From: JBDHZK01 sp039811865
GTDB taxonomy: Bacteria; Actinomycetota; Actinomycetes; Propionibacteriales; Propionibacteriaceae
Assembly (NCBI GenBank): GCA_039811865.1
Contig: JBDHZK010000013.1
Coordinates: 1-29,627 of the forward strand
Reading direction: 5' to 3'
Length of the DNA stretch: 29,627 nucleotides
A model generated the notes under the pieces. That model was given only the letters and a program-made list of their open reading frames with translations. It ran no database searches and was not told the DNA's origin. The position numbers and the translations under genes were made by a program. Shown here one piece after another: positions 24,627-29,627 of the stretch (position 1 is the first letter of the stretch; the number at the start of each line of letters is the position of its first letter).

Positions 24627-24632
24627 TAGGGT
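24627..24632 (+). promoter_or_regulatory. Putative -10 element (TAGGGT) and leader of eno
   Basis: TAGGGT lies 38 nt before the eno start. The leader carries a GAAAGG Shine-Dalgarno near 24656. It also contains the perfect 10-bp palindrome ACTCATGAGT (24646-24655), which could be an operator or a chance feature. Confidence 0.5.
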
Positions 24633-24669
24633 GGCCACGTAGCCAACTCATGAGTGAAAGGCATGCATC

Positions 24670-25950
24670 GTGGCAACCATCGAAATCGTTGACGCCCGGG
24701 AGATTCTCGATTCGCGCGGCAATCCCACCATTGAGGTCGAGGTGGTTCTGGACGACGGGTCCGAGGCACGCGCGGCCGTCCCGTCCGGCGCATCCACCGG
24801 CATGTTCGAGGCCGTCGAGCTGCGCGATGGCGACAAGGGTCGCTACGGCGGCAAGGGCGTCCTCAAGGCCGTCGAGAACGTTCAGCAGCAGATCGCCCAC
24901 GACGTCATCGGCCTCGACGCCACCGCCCAGCGCGCCGTCGACAATGCGATGATCGAACTGGACGGCACCGACAACAAGGGCAACCTGGGCGCCAACGCGA
25001 TCCTGGGTGTCTCCCTCGCGGTGGCCAAGGCCGCGGCCGAGTCCGCCGGGCTCGAGCTCTTCCAGTACCTCGGCGGCCCGACCGCCAATGTGCTTCCCGT
25101 GCCGATGATGAACATCCTCAACGGTGGCACCCACGCCGACTCCAACGTCGACATCCAAGAGTTCATGATCGCCCCGATCGGCGCCGGTTCGTTCCGCGAG
25201 GCGCTCGAGATGGGTGCGGGCGTCTACCACGCGCTCAAGGCCGTCCTGCACTCCCGCGGCCTGGCGACCGGCCTCGGCGACGAGGGTGGCTTCGCGCCCA
25301 ACCTGGACAGCAACGCGGCGGCGCTCGACCTGATCGTCGAGGCCATCGGAAATGCCGGCTACACCCCCGGCAAGGACGTTGCCCTGGCGCTCGACGTGGC
25401 CTCGTCCGCCTTCTTCAAGGACGGCCAGTACGAGTTCGAGGGCGGCCTGAAGTCCGCCGAGTGGATGATCGATTACTACGAGCAGCTGCTGGACAAGTAC
25501 CCGCTGGTCTCCATCGAGGATCCGCTCGACGAGGAGGACTGGGACGGCTGGGCAAAGTTCACCGCGCAGGTGGGCGACCGCGTCCAGATCGTCGGCGACG
25601 ACCTGTTCGTCACCAACCCCGTCCGGCTCGCGCGCGGCATCGAGGGCAAGAACGCCAACGCCCTGCTGGTCAAGGTGAACCAGATCGGTTCGCTGACCGA
25701 GACCATCGACGCCGTCAACATGGCTCACCGCGCGGGCTTCCGCACGATGATGTCGCACCGCTCCGGTGAGACCGAGGACACCACGATCGCCGACCTCGCC
25801 GTTGCCCTGGGCTGCGGCCAGATCAAGTCCGGCGCCCCGGCCCGCACCGAGCGCGTTGCCAAGTACAACCAGTTGATCCGGATCGAGGAGCTGCTGGACG
25901 ACGCGGCCGTCTACGCCGGCGCCGCCGCCTTCCCGCGGTTCAAGGCCTGA
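24670..25950 (+). CDS. eno: Enolase
   Basis: Enolase converts 2-phosphoglycerate to phosphoenolpyruvate in glycolysis. The 426-residue protein is standard throughout: EILDSRGNPTIEVEV, the substrate loop VPSGASTGMFEAVELRD, NAILGVSLAVAKAAA, MMNILNGGTHADSNVDIQEFM, GLGDEGGFAPNL, the metal-binding SIEDPLDEEDWDGW and IVGDDLFVTNP, the catalytic lysine in LLVKVNQIGSLTET, and MSHRSGETEDTTIADLAVA followed by IKSGAPARTERVAKYNQL. Start at GTG 24670 gives the usual N-terminus (ATIEIVDAREI). Codon use looks more uniform (many GCC, ATC and AAG) than in the glucan synthase, as expected for a highly expressed gene; this is an impression, not a calculation. A strong 13-bp hairpin follows the stop. Confidence 0.99.
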   Translation: MATIEIVDAREILDSRGNPTIEVEVVLDDGSEARAAVPSGASTGMFEAVELRDGDKGRYGGKGVLKAVENVQQQIAHDVIGLDATAQRAVDNAMIELDGTDNKGNLGANAILGVSLAVAKAAAESAGLELFQYLGGPTANVLPVPMMNILNGGTHADSNVDIQEFMIAPIGAGSFREALEMGAGVYHALKAVLHSRGLATGLGDEGGFAPNLDSNAAALDLIVEAIGNAGYTPGKDVALALDVASSAFFKDGQYEFEGGLKSAEWMIDYYEQLLDKYPLVSIEDPLDEEDWDGWAKFTAQVGDRVQIVGDDLFVTNPVRLARGIEGKNANALLVKVNQIGSLTETIDAVNMAHRAGFRTMMSHRSGETEDTTIADLAVALGCGQIKSGAPARTERVAKYNQLIRIEELLDDAAVYAGAAAFPRFKA

Positions 25951-25963
25951 GCTAGACACCCCG

Positions 25964-25993
25964 ACTGCCCGGCGTCCACGGACGCCGGGCAGT
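25964..25993 (+). terminator. Strong hairpin terminator of eno
   Basis: A perfect 13-bp stem (25964-25976 with 25981-25993) closes a 4-nt loop, 13 nt after the eno stop. Only TTC follows, not a U-run; U-poor stems are usual in actinobacteria. The 3' arm overlaps the first copy of a direct repeat. Confidence 0.75.
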
Positions 25994-26031
25994 TCGGCGT
26001 CCGGGGTGCGCGGGCAGTTCGGCGTCCGGGG
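25986..26031. repeat. Tandem direct repeat, two identical 21-bp copies
   Basis: Copies at 25986-26006 and 26011-26031 are identical and are separated by TGCG, so the period is 25 bp. The core reads GCAGTTCGGCGTCC. The first copy begins inside the 3' arm of the eno terminator stem, so the second copy can compete for pairing with the 5' arm. No coding potential. Confidence 0.75.
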
Positions 26032-26056
26032 CCTTCGGCGCGGGCTTCGGTCAGGT

Positions 26057-26164
26057 CCGAGGGCTCCTCTTCAAGGGAGGTCCTCAGCGAGGGCTTCTGT
26101 TAAGACCCGAGGGCTCCTCCTCAAGGGAGGTCCTCGGCGGCTAAGGGAAGTCCTCACTGAGGGC
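26057..26164. repeat. Degenerate hairpin repeat with 50-bp period
   Basis: Copies at 26057-26085 and 26107-26135 differ at one base, and flanking bases also match with an exact 50-bp period. A third, partial and diverged copy starts at about 26141 (AAGGGAAGTCCTCACTGAGG). Each full copy can fold: GAGG with CCTC outside and CTCC with GGAG inside. The copy tails form a second small stem (CCTC-AGC-GAGG or CCTCA-CT-GAGG). Together with the terminator and direct repeat this fills the 323-bp eno-divIC spacer, which otherwise holds only the divIC promoter. I recognise no known RNA family. Confidence 0.7.
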
Positions 26165-26258
26165 CCGGACGGGCGAGGGCGCGGCGACATCGCCATCACC
26201 GCGAGCCCGGACCGTGTCTCCGCGGCGCGGGCTGCCCGGGATCGGATCGTGGCTCGCC

Positions 26259-26264
26259 TACCCT
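26259..26264 (+). promoter_or_regulatory. Putative -10 element (TACCCT) of divIC
   Basis: TACCCT ends 9 nt before the ATG of the divIC-like gene. The leader would be absent or only a few nt long, and no Shine-Dalgarno is seen. Confidence 0.4.
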
Positions 26265-26273
26265 GGTTGGACG

Positions 26274-26870
26274 ATGAGCGAAACTTCCCCACGCCACCCG
26301 CGGCGTGCTCCCCGCAAGGGCGCCGGGCCCGGCCGCGTCCAGCGTTCGCGGACGGCGTCCCCAGGGCGCGTTTCGAACGCGCGGGCCGCCGACGTAAGCG
26401 ACAACGCCCCCGAGCGGACCGAGCGTCCCGACGTCGCCAAAAGAAAGTTCCGGGTGACCAACCGCGCGATCGCGCTGGTCGCCGTGTTCGTCGTCCTGGC
26501 ACTGACCTACGGCAACTCCTTACGGGTCTACCTGACTCAGCAGCAGGCCATCGCCGTGGCCCAAGCCGAGATCGCGCAGCGCTCGCAGAGCATTTCTCAA
26601 CTGCAGGACGAGCTCAAGCGGTGGCAGGATCCCGCCTACGTCAAGGCCCAGGCGCGCACGCGGTTGGGCTGGGCGATGCCCGGCGAGGTTGGTTACAAGG
26701 TGCTCGGGCCCGACGGAAAGCCGCTCGGCGGCGGCCTGGTCGAGATCGATTCGCAGTCGACAACGCCGGCCGGCGAGCACCCGTCCACATGGTACGAGCG
26801 GGTTTGGGGATCGGTGCAGGCTGCGGATCACCCGGCCCCCGCGAAGCCGGACCCCAATCAGCCCCGCTGA
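26274..26870 (+). CDS. Septum formation initiator family protein (DivIC/FtsB-like)
   Basis: FtsB/DivIC proteins are single-pass division proteins that join FtsL and FtsQ/DivIB in the divisome. The 198-residue protein has a basic, Arg/Pro-rich cytoplasmic part (1-60), one membrane segment (about 65-82, ALVAVFVVLALTYGN), a coiled-coil stretch (about 86-118, with AQAEIAQRSQSISQLQDEL) and the family motif WQDPAYVKAQARTRLGWAMPGE (quoted in pieces: DPAYVKAQARTRLGW, PGEVGYKVL). A Pro-rich extracellular tail ends it. The location just after eno is the conserved actinobacterial one. ATG at 26274 is chosen over an upstream in-frame start because TACCCT lies 9 nt before it. The usual next genes (DUF501, ppx) are absent; purC follows after 300 bp. 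Confidence 0.92.
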   Translation: MSETSPRHPRRAPRKGAGPGRVQRSRTASPGRVSNARAADVSDNAPERTERPDVAKRKFRVTNRAIALVAVFVVLALTYGNSLRVYLTQQQAIAVAQAEIAQRSQSISQLQDELKRWQDPAYVKAQARTRLGWAMPGEVGYKVLGPDGKPLGGGLVEIDSQSTTPAGEHPSTWYERVWGSVQAADHPAPAKPDPNQPR

Positions 26871-27157
26871 CCCGCGGCCCCTGCACCCGAGCGGTAGCCC
26901 GCGGGAACTCCAAGTGCCCGGAGCAGACCTGAGCGGCCGCTTGTGTCCGAATGCTCCCGCCTCCCGGACTTGGGATCTGCCGAGCACGGCAGGAGTTGCC
27001 AGGTGGGCAGTCGTCAGCGGATCCGACCGCCGCCCTCGGAGGAGGCTCCGGCCGAAACCCAAGTCCGCCACCGATCCGACGGTCCCGCCACCTGTTGAAC
27101 GTGGAGGGACGTCCCCCGAAGGCATGGGACGAAGGCGCTACGCCCGGGCGTCCAACC
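26871..27157. other. Intergenic spacer between divIC and purC, no gene recognised
   Basis: No frame here has family features or a good ribosome site. Two hairpins are visible. CCCGCGG (26871-26877) with CCGCGGG (26899-26905) directly follows the divIC stop and may be its terminator. CTGCCG (26977-26982) with CGGCAG (26987-26992) has an AGCA tetraloop. A short CGGAG/CTCCG stem lies near 27040. No tRNA or known riboswitch pattern was found. Confidence 0.5.
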
Positions 27158-27163
27158 TAGGGT
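27158..27163 (+). promoter_or_regulatory. Putative -10 element (TAGGGT) of purC
   Basis: TAGGGT is followed by 7 nt and GTG at 27171, without a Shine-Dalgarno. This is the same layout as at purS and ispE. Confidence 0.5.
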
Positions 27164-27170
27164 GGGCCTG

Positions 27171-28049
27171 GTGAAGATGGCGGACCTGGAACTGATCCAC
27201 GCCGGCAAGGTGCGCCGGCTATACGCGCTCCCGGACGATCCAGCCTCGATCCTGGTGGTCGCCACCGACAACATCTCGGCGTTCGACCAAGTGCTGATCA
27301 CGCCGATCCCGGACAAGGGCGCGATTCTCACCCAGTTGAGCCTGTGGTGGTTCGAACGGCTGGCCGATCTGATCCCCAACCACGTCCTCTCCACGGACGT
27401 CCCGGCGCAGGTCGCCGGCCGGGCGATCATCGCCGAACGGCTGACGATGGTGCCGGTGGAGTGCGTTGCCCGCGGCTACCTGACCGGCTCCGGCTGGGCG
27501 GAGTATCGGCGCAGCGCAACGGTCTGCGGCATCAAGCTTCCCGACGGCCTGCAGGACGGCTCCCGGCTGCCCGAACCCATCTTCACCCCCGCCATCAAGG
27601 CACCGCTGGGCGAGCACGACGAGAACGTCGACTTCGAGACCATCGCGGCCTTGCACGGGTTGGCGCTGGCCGAGCGGCTGCGCGATGCCACCTTGGCCAT
27701 CTACGCCCGGGCCGAGCGGATCGCCCGCGAGCGCGGCATCGTCCTGGCCGACACCAAGTTCGAGTTCGGGTTCCGGCCGGACGGCACTTTGGTGCTCGCC
27801 GACGAGGTGCTGACGCCCGACTCCTCCCGCTTCTGGGACGTGGCCACCTGGGCGCCCGGCGAGCGGATCGCGTCCTTCGACAAGCAGTACGTTCGCGACT
27901 GGCTGGCGCACGACTCGGGTTGGGACGTCCACAGCGACGCCCCCGCGCCCGCGCTGCCGGACGACGTGGTCGCCGCCACCCGCGCCCGCTACGTCGAGGC
28001 TTTCGAGCGGTTGACAGGGCGGACGTTCGTCCCAGCGACCACCGCGTGA
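27171..28049 (+). CDS. purC: Phosphoribosylaminoimidazole-succinocarboxamide synthase (SAICAR synthetase)
   Basis: PurC joins aspartate to CAIR with ATP in de novo purine synthesis. The 292-residue protein is the longer form found in actinobacteria and yeast. Motifs in order: IHAGKVRRLYAL (ATP loop), VVATDNISAFDQVL, the signature VPVECVARGYLTGSGW, KAPLGEHDENVDFETI, ADTKFEFGFRPDG and ADEVLTPDSSRFW. All are intact. Possible starts are GTG 27171 and ATG 27177; GTG is preferred because TAGGGT stands 7 nt upstream. An earlier GTG at 27162 lies within that hexamer. purS follows after 31 nt with its own -10 element, so the pur genes here may form two units or one with an internal promoter. Confidence 0.97.
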   Translation: MKMADLELIHAGKVRRLYALPDDPASILVVATDNISAFDQVLITPIPDKGAILTQLSLWWFERLADLIPNHVLSTDVPAQVAGRAIIAERLTMVPVECVARGYLTGSGWAEYRRSATVCGIKLPDGLQDGSRLPEPIFTPAIKAPLGEHDENVDFETIAALHGLALAERLRDATLAIYARAERIARERGIVLADTKFEFGFRPDGTLVLADEVLTPDSSRFWDVATWAPGERIASFDKQYVRDWLAHDSGWDVHSDAPAPALPDDVVAATRARYVEAFERLTGRTFVPATTA

Positions 28050-28067
28050 GGACCGCTCTTCAGCCCG

Positions 28068-28073
28068 TAGGAT
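28068..28073 (+). promoter_or_regulatory. Putative -10 element (TAGGAT) of purS-purQ
   Basis: TAGGAT is followed by TCCCGCC and then the purS ATG, with no Shine-Dalgarno. It is one of the clearest leaderless layouts in the window. Confidence 0.55.
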
Positions 28074-28080
28074 TCCCGCC

Positions 28081-28323
28081 ATGGCGCGCGTGATCGTGGA
28101 CGTAATGCCCAAGCCCGAGATCCTGGACCCGCAAGGCAAGGCCGTCACCGGCGCCTTGAAGCGGCTCGGATTCGCCGGCCTGAGCGTGAGGCAGGGCAAG
28201 CGGTTCGAGATCGAAATGGACGGCGAGATCACCGATGAGCGCCTGGAGGAGGTCCGCCAGGCCGCCGACAAGCTACTGGCGAACACCGTGATCGAGGCGT
28301 TCACGGTCCGGGTCGAGCAATGA
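28081..28323 (+). CDS. purS: Phosphoribosylformylglycinamidine synthase subunit PurS
   Basis: PurS is the small bridging subunit of the three-part FGAM synthase (PurS, PurQ, PurL) found in Gram-positives and archaea; it links the glutaminase and the synthase. The 80-residue protein shows the family pattern ARVIVDVMPKPEILDPQGKAV, then LKRLGFAGLSVRQGKRFEIEMDG and an ending ANTVIEAFTVRVEQ. Length is typical. ATG at 28081 has the TAGGAT hexamer 7 nt upstream. The stop overlaps purQ by 4 bp (ATGA), indicating coupled synthesis of equimolar subunits. Confidence 0.96.
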   Translation: MARVIVDVMPKPEILDPQGKAVTGALKRLGFAGLSVRQGKRFEIEMDGEITDERLEEVRQAADKLLANTVIEAFTVRVEQ

Positions 28324-29003
28324 GTGCCCGGATCGGGGTCGTCACCTTCCCTGGCTCCCTCGACGACGCGGACGCGCTGCGCGCCGTCCGGCTCAACGGC
28401 GCCGAGGCCGTCCCGCTGTGGCACGCCTCCGATTCATTGGACGGCGTCGACGCGGTGCTCCTGCCCGGCGGGTTCTCTTACGGTGACTACCTGCGATGCG
28501 GCGCCATTGCGCGATTCTCGCCCGTGATGGGTGAGGTGATCGCGGCGGCGGGACGCGGCCTGCCCGTCCTCGGCATCTGCAACGGATTCCAGGTGCTCTG
28601 CGAGGCGCACCTGCTGCCGGGCGCGCTGATCCGCAACGACGTGCGGACGTTCGTCTGCCGCGACCAGCGCCTGCGTGTCGAGACCTCCGACACGGTCTGG
28701 ACTCGCGACTTCACGCCGGGCGAAGAGATCACCATCGTGTTGAAGAACGGCGAGGGCAGCTACATGGCCGACGACGCCACGCTGGCGCGGCTGGAGGCCG
28801 AGAACCAGGTGGTGTTTCGCTACCTGGACAACCCGAACGGCTCGCGCAACGACATCGCCGGGGTCTGCAACGCCCGCGGCAACGTGGTCGGACTCATGCC
28901 GCACCCCGAGCACAACGTCGAGGAACTAACCGGGCCCTCGTTGGACGGACGCCGCTTCTTCAGTTCGCTGCTTGGTTTCTTGGACGCGCTCGCCGCGCGC
29001 TGA
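28320..29003 (+). CDS. purQ: Phosphoribosylformylglycinamidine synthase glutaminase subunit PurQ
   Basis: PurQ supplies ammonia from glutamine for the conversion of FGAR to FGAM. The 227-residue class-I glutaminase has VVTFPGSLDDADALRAV, VLLPGGFSYGDYLRCGAIA, the nucleophile in LGICNGFQVL (C87), and the catalytic pair in MPHPEHNVEELTG (H195, E197). The triad is complete. ATG at 28320 overlaps the purS stop. The large subunit purL does not follow as it does in many genomes; a BadF-type kinase does. Either purL lies beyond the window or it is unlinked. Confidence 0.97.
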   Translation: MSARIGVVTFPGSLDDADALRAVRLNGAEAVPLWHASDSLDGVDAVLLPGGFSYGDYLRCGAIARFSPVMGEVIAAAGRGLPVLGICNGFQVLCEAHLLPGALIRNDVRTFVCRDQRLRVETSDTVWTRDFTPGEEITIVLKNGEGSYMADDATLARLEAENQVVFRYLDNPNGSRNDIAGVCNARGNVVGLMPHPEHNVEELTGPSLDGRRFFSSLLGFLDALAAR

Positions 29004-29010
29004 AGCGGAT

Positions 29011-29016
29011 TACGCT
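29011..29016 (+). promoter_or_regulatory. Putative -10 element (TACGCT) of the BadF-type kinase gene
   Basis: TACGCT lies 8 nt after the purQ stop and 28 nt before the next ATG. The leader would carry GGGGAGAGG as Shine-Dalgarno. It suggests that the kinase is not only read through from purQ. Confidence 0.4.
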
Positions 29017-29044
29017 CGCCCCAACAACGGCAGGGGAGAGGCGC

Positions 29045-29627
29045 ATGGTCAAGCCGGTCGAGGCCGCCAGCCAGATCGCGATGGACGTCGGCCAAACGGG
29101 TATCCGCGTGCGGTGGGTGCTTGGGGATGAGTCCGACGAGCTGGCGCTGCCGGGCGTCCTCACCGATCGGGATTTGATGCCGCAGTTGGCGGCGGCGGTC
29201 GAGTCGATGGTGCGACAAGGTCGCCGGGCCGCATCCGTTGCGGCGGGCGTGTCGGGGATGACCGACGACGCGAATCCGGCCGCACTCGCCGAACTGGTCG
29301 CCCCGCTCGGGGTGACGCGCACCGTCTTGGCGCACGACTCGGTGACCAGCTACCTGGGGGCCCTCGGCGACCGCCGCGGCGTCGTCGTCGCCGCCGGGAC
29401 GGGCGTGGTCACGCTCGCTGTCGGCGAGACCAAGATGGCGCGCGTGGACGGCTGGGGCTACCTCATCGGCGATGCCGGCGCCGGCTACTGGATCGGACGC
29501 GCCGGCTTGGACGCCGCCATGCGCGGCTACGACGGCCGCGGGCCCAAGACGATCCTGACCGAGCTCGCGCGCGACGAGTTTCCCGACCTGGAGGCCATGT
29601 ACGTCGAACTGCAGGCCGACGAATACA
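29045..29627 (+). CDS. BadF/BadG/BcrA/BcrD ATPase-family sugar kinase (N-acetylglucosamine kinase-like), truncated by window edge
   Basis: The frame runs open to the window end, giving 194 residues. It starts with the ASKHA phosphate-1 motif AMDVGQTGIRVRW, then has the domain-core aspartate in VLAHDSVTSYLGAL, the phosphate-2/adenosine strand VVVAAGTGVVTLAV, and WGYLIGDAGAGYWIGRAGLDAAMRG, which corresponds to the GDEGSGYWIG segment of eukaryotic-type GlcNAc kinases. Those kinases phosphorylate amino sugars released in wall recycling or chitin use. The other branch (benzoyl-CoA reductase activators) needs iron-sulfur cysteines, none of which is seen in this part. ATG at 29045 follows a strong GGGGAGAGG. 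The C-terminal half lies outside the window, so the substrate is an inference. Confidence 0.85.
   Translation, partial: MVKPVEAASQIAMDVGQTGIRVRWVLGDESDELALPGVLTDRDLMPQLAAAVESMVRQGRRAASVAAGVSGMTDDANPAALAELVAPLGVTRTVLAHDSVTSYLGALGDRRGVVVAAGTGVVTLAVGETKMARVDGWGYLIGDAGAGYWIGRAGLDAAMRGYDGRGPKTILTELARDEFPDLEAMYVELQADEY

Noticed and set aside
24650..24952. Possible 100-codon upstream frame starting in the eno leader
   Set aside because: It overlaps the eno coding region in another frame and ends inside it. It has no motif, and the enolase start is well supported.
25986..26164. Possible CRISPR array
   Set aside because: Repeat units differ in length and sequence between the two families, spacers are 4 bp or repeat-derived, there are only two or three copies, and no cas gene is near.
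26871..27157. Possible purine riboswitch or small RNA before purC
   Set aside because: The purC hexamer lies 7 nt from the start codon, so the spacer would not be part of the purC mRNA, and no known aptamer core was recognised.

Overview
The window is chromosomal DNA from a high-GC Gram-positive bacterium (Actinomycetota). This rests on three things: strong G/C preference at third codon positions, frequent GTG starts, and a gene order that follows, from memory, the Mycobacterium tuberculosis stretch Rv1002c-Rv1024 (pmt, rsmI, tatD, rsmA, ispE, tetR, tRNA-Gln, glmU, prs, rplY, pth, mfd, mazG, eno, divIC). A member of Propionibacteriales is a guess; the genus cannot be read from the sequence. 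No plasmid, phage, transposase, CRISPR or rRNA signal was seen.

Layout. Positions 1-473 (minus) hold the 5' end of a protein O-mannosyltransferase, divergent from rsmI-tatD (550-2315), whose frames overlap by 4 bp. Next is a minus-strand block, rsmA - pdxS - pdxT (4899-2386), convergent with tatD and divergent from ispE (5150-6079). A TetR regulator (6948-6187) converges on ispE and diverges from tRNA-Gln - glmU - prs (7095-9665), rplY - pth (9800-11019) and mfd (11089-14655). Between mfd and the lipoprotein-mazG pair sits one 8.4-kb gene (14751-23183) for a cyclic beta-1,2-glucan synthase-type protein of about 2810 residues, the main accessory element here. Then come the lipoprotein, mazG, eno, a 323-bp repeat-rich spacer, divIC/ftsB-like, a 300-bp spacer, purC, purS-purQ, and the 5' end of a BadF/BadG-type sugar kinase running off the right edge.

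Function. Most genes are housekeeping: ribosome and tRNA maintenance (rsmI, rsmA, rplY, pth, tRNA-Gln), precursors (prs for PRPP, glmU for UDP-GlcNAc, ispE for isoprenoids, pdxST for pyridoxal phosphate, purCSQ for purines), repair and nucleotide clean-up (mfd, mazG), glycolysis (eno) and cell division (divIC). prs makes PRPP, the starting substrate of the purine pathway to which purC, purS and purQ belong.

Regulation. Many transcription units begin with a TANNNT hexamer 6-7 nt before the start codon (pmt, ispE, mfd, purC, purS). The minus-strand genes rsmA, pdxS and tetR have (C/G)ACACT at the same distance. This points to widespread leaderless transcription and was used to choose several starts. 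Other units (rplY, lipoprotein, eno, BadF kinase) have a similar hexamer plus a leader with a Shine-Dalgarno. The most notable non-coding structures are a long hairpin in the rplY leader, a perfect 8-bp hairpin abutting the glucan-synthase Shine-Dalgarno, and two repeat families downstream of eno.
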